A stretch of 5,386 bases of DNA, from NCBI GenBank assembly GCA_035375865.1, contig DAOSQO010000164.1:1-5386 (forward strand), given 5' to 3'. How positions within the stretch are numbered: position 1 is the stretch's first letter; every line of letters starts with the position of its first letter. The notes under the pieces were generated by a model. That model saw nothing but the letters and a program-made list of their open reading frames with translations, made no database searches and was not told the DNA's origin. The position numbers and the translations under genes were made by a program. This document shows positions 1 to 5,386 of the stretch, in pieces. The DNA is from BRH-c25 sp029553855 (GTDB taxonomy: Bacteria > Bacillota > Clostridia > Lutisporales > Lutisporaceae).

Positions 1-521
1 CCCCGGTGTTTTTGAAGGATATGGAAGTAGAATATGTAATATTGGGCCATTCAGAGCGCAGACAGTATTTTAAGGAAGATGACTCCGAGATTAACAAGAA
101 GGTTAATGCGGCGCTGGACCACGGACTGAAGCCGATTCTCTGCGTAGGGGAAACCCTTGTGCAAAGGGAGGCAGGCGAGGCTTTTGATGTTATAGCTGCT
201 CAGTTGAAAGGCTGTCTTTCGGGCATGGAAAACAGGGAACTGAATGATCTTGTTATAGCCTATGAGCCTGTGTGGGCAATAGGGACGGGCAAAACCGCAA
301 CCAGCAGGGATGCTAATGAGGTTATTGGCTTTATTAGAAAGCAGCTTAAAGAGATGTTTGGGAACGAAATGGCTGACAATGTCAGAATACTTTATGGAGG
401 CAGCGTCAAATCTTCAAATATAAAGGAGCTTATGACCATGCCTGAAATAGATGGGGCCCTTGTAGGCGGGGCAAGCCTTGATGCGGTCGAGTTTTCTAAA
501 ATTGTCAGATTTGATTCTTAA
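1..521 (+). CDS. tpiA: Triosephosphate isomerase, C-terminal part (5' end outside window)
   Basis: This glycolytic enzyme interconverts dihydroxyacetone phosphate and glyceraldehyde 3-phosphate in the cytoplasm. The reading frame is open to the left edge; its first full codon is at base 3 (Pro), so the GTG at 6 is an internal Val and not a start. The 172 visible residues carry the catalytic His in GHSERR (His codon 48-50), the catalytic Glu in AYEPVWAIGTGK (Glu codon 264-266) with the flexible loop just after it, and the phosphate-binding YGGSV (from 393) and GGASL near the end. The catalytic His is about residue 95 in the family and is the 16th visible residue, so about 79 N-terminal residues are missing, which fits a normal protein of about 250 residues. 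It ends in TAA 30 bases before eno with no terminator seen between, so the two are probably co-transcribed. Identification is secure. Confidence 0.97.
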   Translation, partial: PVFLKDMEVEYVILGHSERRQYFKEDDSEINKKVNAALDHGLKPILCVGETLVQREAGEAFDVIAAQLKGCLSGMENRELNDLVIAYEPVWAIGTGKTATSRDANEVIGFIRKQLKEMFGNEMADNVRILYGGSVKSSNIKELMTMPEIDGALVGGASLDAVEFSKIVRFDS

Positions 522-551
522 AAATAAATATGTTCGGGAGGGTAATAGTTT

Positions 552-1835
552 ATGACAGTTATATCTGATATTTTTGCAAGGGAGATATTGGATTCCAGAG
601 GGAATCCTACAGTCGAGGTCGAAGTCGAGCTGGAAGGCGGGGCTCTTGGCAGAGCCGCAGTACCTTCAGGAGCATCAACAGGAGCTTTTGAAGCCGTAGA
701 GCTAAGGGACAGGGATAAGGAAAGGTACTTGGGCAAAGGAGTGCTGACAGCTGTAAGCAACGTGAATGATATAATAGCTCCGGAAATAATCGGCATGAAT
801 GCGCTGGATCAGGTTGCCATAGACCAGGCGCTGATAGAGCTGGACGGAACTCCAAATAAAGGAAAGCTGGGAGCTAATGCAATCCTGGGGGTATCACTGG
901 CTGTAGCTCATGCAGCTGCCGATGCTTTGGGACTTCCGCTGTACCAGTATATCGGCGGGGTAAATGCCAAGACCTTGCCTGTTCCTATGATGAACATACT
1001 TAACGGCGGAAAACATGCCGATAATAATGTTGATATTCAGGAATTCATGGTTATGCCTGTTGGTGCGGAAAGCTTCAGTGAAGCATTGAGAATGTGTGCC
1101 GAAGTTTTTCACAATCTAAAATCGGTGCTTAAATCAAGGGGGTATAATACTGCTGTCGGTGATGAAGGCGGGTTTGCTCCAAATCTGACTTCAAATGAAG
1201 AGGCACTTCAGGTTATTGTTGAAGCAATAAACAAAACAGGCTATAAGCCAGGGCAGGATATATACATAGCTATGGATACGGCTGCAACCGAGCTTTATAA
1301 GGAAGACGGCAGGTACCATCTGGAAGGTGAAGGGGTTGTAATGACTTCAGAAGAAATGGTAGCGTACTATGAAGATCTCATTAATAAGTATCCTGTCATT
1401 TCTATTGAGGATGGGCTTTCCGAGGATGATTGGGACGGTTGGAAGCTTCTCACTGAAAGATTGGGCAGACGCGTGCAGCTGGTCGGGGATGATCTTTTTG
1501 TTACAAATACGGATAGGCTCTCAAAGGGTATTAAGTTAGGGGTAGCTAATTCCATACTTATTAAATTGAACCAGATAGGCACATTGACGGAAACCCTTGA
1601 TGCAATTCAAATGGCAAACAGGGCGGGTTATACCGCGGTTGTGTCCCATAGGTCCGGTGAAACGGAAGATGTAACAATTGCAGACCTTGTTGTAGCGGTA
1701 AATGCGGGACAGATAAAAACCGGAGCCCCATCCAGAACTGACAGGGTTGCAAAGTACAACCAGCTTATGAGAATTGAAGAAGGATTGGATACAATGTCCG
1801 AATATCCGGGCATAAATGCATTTTTCAACCTATAA
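552..1835 (+). CDS. eno: Enolase (phosphopyruvate hydratase)
   Basis: Enolase converts 2-phosphoglycerate to phosphoenolpyruvate in glycolysis; it is a cytoplasmic Mg2+ enzyme and, in many bacteria, also part of RNA-degrading assemblies. The protein has 427 residues, the usual bacterial length. Visible landmarks are the N-terminal AREILDSRGNPTVEVEV, the mobile loop SGAST (39-43), substrate-binding His155 in NGGKH, Glu164 in QEF and the proton-donor Glu205 in GDEGGFAPN. The Mg2+ ligands are Asp242 (AMDTAA), Glu286 (SIEDGL) and Asp313 (GDDLF). The base is Lys338 (ILIKLNQ), followed by the SHRSGETED loop (365 onward) and Lys389 in QIKTGAPSR. All key residues are intact. The ATG is set by a strong GGGAGGG ribosome binding site at 536-542. 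Only 30 bases separate it from tpiA, so it likely depends on the upstream glycolytic promoter. A phosphoglycerate mutase gene, often found between these two, is absent. Confidence 0.99.
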   Translation: MTVISDIFAREILDSRGNPTVEVEVELEGGALGRAAVPSGASTGAFEAVELRDRDKERYLGKGVLTAVSNVNDIIAPEIIGMNALDQVAIDQALIELDGTPNKGKLGANAILGVSLAVAHAAADALGLPLYQYIGGVNAKTLPVPMMNILNGGKHADNNVDIQEFMVMPVGAESFSEALRMCAEVFHNLKSVLKSRGYNTAVGDEGGFAPNLTSNEEALQVIVEAINKTGYKPGQDIYIAMDTAATELYKEDGRYHLEGEGVVMTSEEMVAYYEDLINKYPVISIEDGLSEDDWDGWKLLTERLGRRVQLVGDDLFVTNTDRLSKGIKLGVANSILIKLNQIGTLTETLDAIQMANRAGYTAVVSHRSGETEDVTIADLVVAVNAGQIKTGAPSRTDRVAKYNQLMRIEEGLDTMSEYPGINAFFNL

Positions 1836-1856
1836 GTGTATTTCTGTCCAAAATGT

Positions 1857-1884
1857 TATACAACTTTGAAAAATATGATATAAT
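1857..1884 (+). promoter_or_regulatory. Candidate SigA-type promoter upstream of secG
   Basis: A perfect TATAAT (1879-1884) is preceded by TG one base upstream (1876-1877), which makes an extended -10. A -35-like TATACA (1857-1862, 4 of 6 consensus bases) lies 16 bases upstream. A start near 1891 would give a secG leader of about 180 bases. The -10 lies in the left arm of a perfect inverted repeat (1877-1904), so binding of a regulator there could block it. No other promoter of similar quality was seen in the 1836-2070 gap. The match is by eye; A/T-rich DNA gives chance matches. Confidence 0.5.
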
Positions 1885-1904
1885 ATGCTTATGCATATTA
1901 TATC
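1877..1904 (+). repeat. Perfect 12-bp inverted repeat between eno and secG
   Basis: The arms GATATAATATGC (1877-1888) and GCATATTATATC (1893-1904) are exact reverse complements separated by TTAT. Two readings are possible. As RNA this is a 12-bp, A/U-rich hairpin followed closely by TTTTT (1905-1909), which could be a weak intrinsic terminator for the tpiA-eno transcript. As DNA it is a symmetric operator-like site that contains the -10 of the candidate secG promoter; by symmetry the minus strand carries the same TATAAT. The repeat is certain, its role is not. Confidence 0.7.
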
Positions 1905-2056
1905 TTTTTCCCCATTATTGTCTTTTACCAGCCTTTGTGCTAAAATGTTGGTTGGAGAATTTAGATACAGGATTGATGAATAAAGGGGAGATAGAGCGAG
2001 AAAATAGTAATTACAGAGCGTTTTTTCGTGTTAATGGATAGGTAGTATAGTAGGAC

Positions 2057-2064
2057 GGGAGGTG
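2057..2064 (+). promoter_or_regulatory. Ribosome binding site that sets the secG start
   Basis: GGGAGGTG lies with its GGAGG core (2058-2062) eight bases before the GTG at 2071. An in-frame GTG at 2062 overlaps this site and has no site of its own, so it is not the start. Confidence 0.8.
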
Positions 2065-2070
2065 CAAAGG

Positions 2071-2301
2071 GTGAGAATAGCCTTAGTAATCATACAGTAT
2101 ATTGTTTGTCTGACACTGATTGTCAGTGTACTGCTGCAGCCTGGGAAGAGCGCAGGGCTATCCGGCTCAATAGCCGGGGGTGCAGAGCAGCTTTTCGGAA
2201 AGAAAGTGAGCAAAGGGTACGAGGCCTTATTTTCTAAGCTGACAACAGCAAGTGCGATTCTGTTTATGGTTTTATCTGTTGTGCTGGTACTTGTAAAATA
2301 A
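2071..2301 (+). CDS. secG: Protein-export membrane protein SecG
   Basis: SecG is the small third subunit of the SecYEG translocon and helps SecA-driven export across the cytoplasmic membrane. From the GTG at 2071 the protein has 76 residues, typical of Gram-positive SecG. It has two hydrophobic segments (about 3-22 and 57-75) joined by a Gly-rich polar loop. The loop has the family pattern: LLQPGKSAGLSG at 21-32, then GGAEQLFGKK at 36-45. The start was chosen from the GGGAGGTG site eight bases upstream; a longer version from 2062 would overlap that site. In B. subtilis and relatives secG is followed by an esterase gene, rnr and smpB. Here the esterase is found 2.3 kb downstream, with a pyrophosphatase gene in between. 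A candidate promoter lies about 190 bases upstream. Confidence 0.94.
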   Translation: MRIALVIIQYIVCLTLIVSVLLQPGKSAGLSGSIAGGAEQLFGKKVSKGYEALFSKLTTASAILFMVLSVVLVLVK

Positions 2302-2313
2302 TATTTGATAATA

Positions 2314-2338
2314 ATAGCCTGACACTATGTTGGGCTAT
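2314..2338 (+). terminator. Hairpin between secG and hppA, possible weak terminator
   Basis: Bases 2314-2324 pair with 2328-2338 as an 11-bp stem (two G-U pairs) closed by a CTA loop, 12 bases after the secG stop codon. The stem is followed by ATATTATG rather than a run of T, so termination would be poor. It could instead be a partial terminator or an mRNA-end or processing structure before hppA. No convincing hppA promoter was seen in the 102-base gap: TTGATA at 2305-2310 has only a poor -10 partner (TATGTT, spacing 15). Confidence 0.35.
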
Positions 2339-2403
2339 ATTATGTATAAATAATGTATGCAGTATTACAGCAAATAACATTTATGTATTAGGAGGATTAT
2401 CGG

Positions 2404-4368
2404 ATGGAATTAATGTTTCTTGCTCCACTGTCTGGGGCACTTGCTCTGGTTTTTGCATGGGTTCTTGCCACCGGTATTGCCAGGAAAGACCCCGGAAATG
2501 ACAAAATGAAGGAAATTATGGGTTTTATTCATGAAGGGGCTATGGCATTCCTGTTCAGGGAATACAGGGTACTTATTATTTTTGTCGCTGTACTGTCGGT
2601 AATAATAGGTGTATTCCTCAAAAGCTGGTTGACAACACTATGCTTTATTGCCGGAGCCGGTTGTTCGGTACTGGCAGGCTATATTGGAATGCAGGTGGCA
2701 ACAAAGGCAAATGCCAGGACGGCAAATGCGGCACAGAAAGGGCAGAATGAAGCTCTTGGAATTGCATTCAGGGGTGGAGCTGTAATGGGAATGTGCGTTG
2801 TAGGTCTGGGGGTTCTGGGCGTAGGTATTTTATATATTATTATAAGAGATGCAAGTATAGTGACCGGGTTTGGCCTGGGTGCAAGTTCCATTGCATTGTT
2901 TGCCCGTGTAGGCGGAGGAATATATACAAAGGCTGCCGATGTTGGCGCGGACCTTGTTGGGAAGGTAGAAGCGGGCATACCCGAGGACGACCCGAGGAAT
3001 CCGGCTGTCATTGCCGACAATGTTGGGGATAATGTAGGCGATGTGGCGGGTATGGGGGCAGATTTGTTTGAATCATATGTAGGTGCTATTATCTCTGCAA
3101 TAACCCTTGGCGCGATAGTATATGCGGGAAAAGTAGAAGGAGTCCTGTTCCCAATGCTTTTATCAGCTATTGGTATAGCAGCTTCGATTGTCGGAACTGC
3201 CTTTGTTAAAACTGATGAAAAAAGTAATCCCCAGAGCGCTCTTAGCAGGGGAACCTATGGAAGTTCGATAATAGTAATAATTGCATCTTTTGTATTGAGC
3301 AGGTATATGTTCGGCAATCTGAATGCATTCTGGGCAGTTGCCGCAGGGCTTGTCGTTGGTGCAATAATAGGTTTTCTTACAGAGATATATACTTCCAGCG
3401 ACTACAAATATGTTAAGAAAATAGCTGCACAGTCAGGTACGGGACCGGCTACCACAATAATCAGCGGTCTTGCGGTGGGAATGCTTTCAACTGTGGCACC
3501 GGTGCTTTTCATAGCTTTGGCAGTGCTGGTGTCCTATAAAGTTTCAGGTCTTTATGGAATTGCTCTTGCAGCGGTAGGTATGCTTTCAACAACCGGCATG
3601 ACGGTTGCGGTTGATGCATATGGGCCTATAGCAGACAACGCAGGAGGTATTGCCGAGATGGCTGGTTTGCCGAAGGAAGTAAGGACTGTGACAGACAAGC
3701 TCGACTCGGTAGGAAATACCACTGCTGCGATAGGAAAGGGTTTTGCTATCGGTTCTGCAGCATTGACTGCTCTTGCATTGTTTGTATCTTATTCGCAAGC
3801 TGTTAATTTATCAACAATAGACATACTTGATCCTAAGGTAATGGTTGGGTTGTTTTTAGGAGGCATGCTGCCTTTCCTGTTTGCGGCACTTACTATGGAG
3901 GCGGTAGGCAAAGCTGCCAACCAGATGATAGAGGAAGTAAGAAGACAATTCAGGGAAATCCCGGGTGTAATGGAAGGCACTGCAAAGCCTGATTACGCAA
4001 GATGTGTTGATATTTCCACCTCTTCGGCATTAAAAGAAATGATCATACCCGGACTTTTGGCGGTTATTGTACCCGTAGCCACCGGCATGCTGCTGGGCAA
4101 GGGTGCTTTGGGCGGGCTTATTGCCGGTGCAGTTGTCACAGGGGTTCTTCTTGCAATTATGATGGCAAACGCCGGCGGTGCATGGGACAATGCAAAGAAA
4201 TACATAGAATCCGGTGAACTCGGAGGCAAAGGAAGCCAGGCGCATAAAGCAGCGGTTGTAGGGGATACTGTCGGAGATCCCTTTAAGGATACGGCAGGGC
4301 CTTCAATGAATATACTTATAAAGCTTATGACAATTGTTGCATTGGTATTCGCTCCACTATTCATGTAG
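2404..4368 (+). CDS. hppA: Membrane-bound ion-pumping pyrophosphatase, K+-dependent type
   Basis: This integral membrane enzyme hydrolyses pyrophosphate and pumps Na+ and/or H+ out of the cytoplasm. The protein has 654 residues with many hydrophobic segments, consistent with the family's 16 helices, and is near the short end of the family. Visible motifs in order are DVGADLVGKVE (179-189; Asp179, Asp183, Lys187, Glu189), EDDPRNPAVIADNVGDNVGD (194-213), Glu223 in ADLFES, DAYGPIADNAGG (404-415), DKLDSVGNTTAAIGKG (431-446), NAGGAWDNAKKYIE (589-602) and GDTVGDPFKDTAGPS (620-634). Together these make up the PPi/Mg2+ site. Ala441 in GNTTAA, where K+-independent members have Lys, marks the K+-dependent subfamily. 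Glu223 sits where Na+-pumping enzymes such as the Thermotoga maritima one have their gate glutamate, and plant H+ pumps have it one turn later. A Na+ pump is therefore favoured, but some H+ pumps share this residue. AGGAGG (2390-2395) eight bases upstream supports the ATG. A terminator follows. Confidence 0.97.
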   Translation: MELMFLAPLSGALALVFAWVLATGIARKDPGNDKMKEIMGFIHEGAMAFLFREYRVLIIFVAVLSVIIGVFLKSWLTTLCFIAGAGCSVLAGYIGMQVATKANARTANAAQKGQNEALGIAFRGGAVMGMCVVGLGVLGVGILYIIIRDASIVTGFGLGASSIALFARVGGGIYTKAADVGADLVGKVEAGIPEDDPRNPAVIADNVGDNVGDVAGMGADLFESYVGAIISAITLGAIVYAGKVEGVLFPMLLSAIGIAASIVGTAFVKTDEKSNPQSALSRGTYGSSIIVIIASFVLSRYMFGNLNAFWAVAAGLVVGAIIGFLTEIYTSSDYKYVKKIAAQSGTGPATTIISGLAVGMLSTVAPVLFIALAVLVSYKVSGLYGIALAAVGMLSTTGMTVAVDAYGPIADNAGGIAEMAGLPKEVRTVTDKLDSVGNTTAAIGKGFAIGSAALTALALFVSYSQAVNLSTIDILDPKVMVGLFLGGMLPFLFAALTMEAVGKAANQMIEEVRRQFREIPGVMEGTAKPDYARCVDISTSSALKEMIIPGLLAVIVPVATGMLLGKGALGGLIAGAVVTGVLLAIMMANAGGAWDNAKKYIESGELGGKGSQAHKAAVVGDTVGDPFKDTAGPSMNILIKLMTIVALVFAPLFM

Positions 4369-4420
4369 AAGTGTTATTGTCTGGATTATATTTAATTTAA
4401 GCAAGTAATTATACAATATT

Positions 4421-4454
4421 AGGGAGATGCAGTTTATACTTCATCTCCTTGTTT
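4421..4454 (+). terminator. Probable intrinsic terminator after hppA
   Basis: Bases 4421-4429 (AGGGAGATG) pair with 4442-4450 (CATCTCCTT), including one G-U pair. After a single mismatch the stem continues as AGT/ACT (4431-4433 with 4438-4440) around a TTAT loop. The tail GTTTATTAT is T-rich but interrupted. It lies 52 bases after the hppA stop codon, as expected for the end of that transcript. Confidence 0.65.
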
Positions 4455-4466
4455 ATTATCTGCAAG

Positions 4467-4526
4467 GGAATACCCGGGCTTTCTCGCAGCTCGAATCCCG
4501 TATCCGAAAAATGTATCGCATTTTTC
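4467..4526. other. Unexplained structured intergenic segment
   Basis: A G+C-rich stretch stands out from the A/T-rich gap. GG-A-ATAC-CC-GGG at 4467-4478 can pair with CCCGTATCC at 4497-4505 if two small bulges are allowed. It is followed directly by a perfect 8-bp hairpin, GAAAAATG (4506-4513) and CATTTTTC (4519-4526) around TATCG. There is no start codon with a ribosome binding site here, and it does not fold as a tRNA. It may be a second terminator, a small structured RNA or a degraded element; I cannot tell which. Confidence 0.35.
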
Positions 4527-4540
4527 AATAAAATGATTAT

Positions 4541-4568
4541 TTGAATGTTATGGGTTAAATGTGATAAT
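4541..4568 (+). promoter_or_regulatory. Candidate extended -10 promoter for the esterase gene
   Basis: TTGAAT (4541-4546) and GATAAT (4563-4568) are 16 bases apart, and TG at 4560-4561 gives an extended -10. A start near 4575 would leave a leader of about 20 bases that contains the GGGGGTG ribosome binding site (4584-4590). Together with the terminator after hppA this suggests the esterase gene starts its own transcript. Confidence 0.5.
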
Positions 4569-4595
4569 AATATCATTTAGAGTGGGGGTGTTTTA

Positions 4596-5381
4596 GTGAG
4601 CAATACAATTAGTGAATTGGCAAATGAGTTTTATTATAAGGGTAACAATACAGGAGTGCTGCTTATTCACGGATTCACAGGAACTCCCTACGAAATGCGC
4701 CTTCTTGGAGAATTTCTCAGGAGCAAAGGATATACGGTAAAGGGAATTCTCTTAAAAGGGCACGGCACAATACCGGAAGACATGAAAAAAAGCAGTTATA
4801 GGGATTGGATTCATGGAGCCGTCGAAGGTTACAAGCTGCTGAAGCAGGAATGCGACGAGGTATTTGCGGCGGGCTTTTCCATGGGCGGCCTGTTATCCTT
4901 ATACCTTGCAAGAAATTATGATATAAAAGGCGCAGTAACCCTTTCGGCCCCTATAAGAATACAAGGCAGAAAAGCTGCCTTGTCTTACGTCGAAAATAAA
5001 TTTAAGACCTATATGCTAAAAAAAACAAATAAAGGGGGTATTAATGCAATAGGCTATGATAAATCTCCAATAGTCAGTGTGTTTAACCTGTTTAAGCTCA
5101 TATGGTATGTAGATGCAAACCTTGGCCATATAGAAAAACCCGTGCTGATTATGCAGTCTTACGGAGATAGGACAGTCAGCCCTATGAGCGCAAATATAAT
5201 ATACAATAATCTAGGCTCTAAGGATAAAAGTATAATCTATTTACACAAAAGCGGGCATGTGATAACCTGTGACATTGAAAAAGAGCAGGTTTTTGAAGAA
5301 GTATATAGTTTTATTAAAGCCAAATCAGCATTCAAAGGAGAAAGAGATAAGAAAGAAAAGAGGTGCAGCAGAATTGGATAA
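4596..5381 (+). CDS. est: Carboxylesterase of the Est30/YvaK type (alpha/beta hydrolase)
   Basis: This is a cytoplasmic serine hydrolase that cleaves short- to medium-chain carboxyl esters in vitro; the natural substrate of the family is not clear. The 261-residue protein has an alpha/beta-hydrolase layout. It shows the oxyanion-hole motif HGFTGTP (25-31), the nucleophile elbow GFSMGG with Ser95, Asp191 in YGDRTVSP, and His221 in KSGHVIT. Triad spacing is nearly that of the Geobacillus Est30 enzyme (Ser94, Asp193, His223). No signal peptide is seen. The C-terminus adds a charged Lys/Arg/Glu-rich tail of roughly 15 residues beyond the usual end, and its coding bases hold the ribosome binding site of a possible next gene. 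The GTG start is preceded by GGGGGTG seven bases away. Its position downstream of secG matches yvaK in B. subtilis, where rnr comes next. A monoacylglycerol-lipase-like role cannot be excluded. Confidence 0.9.
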   Translation: MSNTISELANEFYYKGNNTGVLLIHGFTGTPYEMRLLGEFLRSKGYTVKGILLKGHGTIPEDMKKSSYRDWIHGAVEGYKLLKQECDEVFAAGFSMGGLLSLYLARNYDIKGAVTLSAPIRIQGRKAALSYVENKFKTYMLKKTNKGGINAIGYDKSPIVSVFNLFKLIWYVDANLGHIEKPVLIMQSYGDRTVSPMSANIIYNNLGSKDKSIIYLHKSGHVITCDIEKEQVFEEVYSFIKAKSAFKGERDKKEKRCSRIG

Positions 5382-5386
5382 TGCGG
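5374..5386 (+). CDS. Possible start of the next gene (rnr by synteny), cut by window edge
   Basis: AGAGGTG at 5359-5365 is a good ribosome binding site. It lies eight bases before TTG at 5374, which opens a frame overlapping the end of the esterase gene by eight bases. An ATG at 5381 overlaps the esterase stop by one base but is 15 bases from the site, rather far. In related Firmicutes the gene after this esterase is rnr (RNase R), but only four codons are visible here, so the identity rests on gene order alone. Confidence 0.3.

Noticed and set aside
518..855. Minus-strand open frames over the start of eno
   Set aside because: They are antisense to conserved enolase sequence and low in complexity (Leu/Ser runs from reversed Glu-rich codons).
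1853..2041. 62-codon + strand open frame between eno and secG
   Set aside because: It has no ribosome binding site, covers the palindrome and promoter, reads as an irregular Cys/Phe/Tyr-rich peptide, and its internal ATG at about 1975 has only a weak upstream site.
2062..2301. Longer secG from the GTG at 2062
   Set aside because: That GTG is part of the GGGAGGTG ribosome binding site serving the GTG at 2071, and SecG proteins normally begin just before the first membrane segment.
2305..2331. Possible hppA promoter, TTGATA with TATGTT
   Set aside because: Spacing is only 15 bases, the -10 matches 4 of 6, and it overlaps the secG-hppA hairpin; too weak to annotate.
2679..3020. 113-codon minus-strand open frame inside hppA
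   Set aside because: It lies fully antisense to a well-conserved gene, is Pro/Ala/Thr-rich as expected from reversed Gly/Ala codons, and has no recognisable motif.
3993..4364. 123-codon minus-strand open frame at the end of hppA
   Set aside because: It is an antisense shadow of the conserved C-terminal pyrophosphatase motifs; the repetitive Ala/Pro/Ser composition gives no sign of a real protein.
4481..4505. tRNA-like TCGAATCC sequence
   Set aside because: It resembles a T-loop, but the flanking five-base arms do not pair and there is no acceptor, D or anticodon stem upstream.

Overview
The window looks like an ordinary housekeeping stretch of a chromosome from a Gram-positive clostridium. 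The order triosephosphate isomerase, enolase, SecG, esterase, the moderate-to-low G+C content, frequent AGG/AGA and ATA codons, strong purine-rich ribosome binding sites and two GTG starts all fit Clostridia, perhaps the Ruminiclostridium/Acetivibrio type. That placement is inferred from gene order and protein style, not from a search. All supported genes are on the + strand.

Layout. Bases 1-521 hold the C-terminal two thirds of tpiA, followed after 30 bases by a complete eno (552-1835). A 235-base gap (1836-2070) carries a good extended -10 promoter that overlaps a perfect 12-bp inverted repeat. secG follows (2071-2301, GTG start set by its ribosome binding site). After a 102-base gap with a hairpin comes a complete membrane-bound, ion-pumping pyrophosphatase, hppA (2404-4368). 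A second gap (4369-4595) holds a probable terminator, an unexplained G+C-rich segment with an A/T-rich hairpin, and a second extended -10 promoter. It leads into an Est30/YvaK-type carboxylesterase gene (4596-5381). The last bases may hold the start of the next gene, by synteny perhaps rnr (RNase R).

How they fit together. tpiA and eno are the end of a glycolytic operon (usually gap-pgk-tpi-gpm-eno), here without the mutase gene between them. secG-est is the left part of the secG-est-rnr-smpB arrangement known from Bacillus subtilis and relatives (yvaK is the B. subtilis est). Here the pyrophosphatase gene lies between secG and est. The pyrophosphatase carries the K+-dependent signature (GNTTAA) and a glutamate where Na+-pumping members have one, so it probably turns PPi hydrolysis into a Na+ and/or H+ gradient.

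I found no mobile element, CRISPR array, tRNA, rRNA or clear unknown system. The points worth a second look are the pyrophosphatase's ion specificity and position, the missing mutase gene, the palindromic promoter upstream of secG, and the odd segment 4467-4526.
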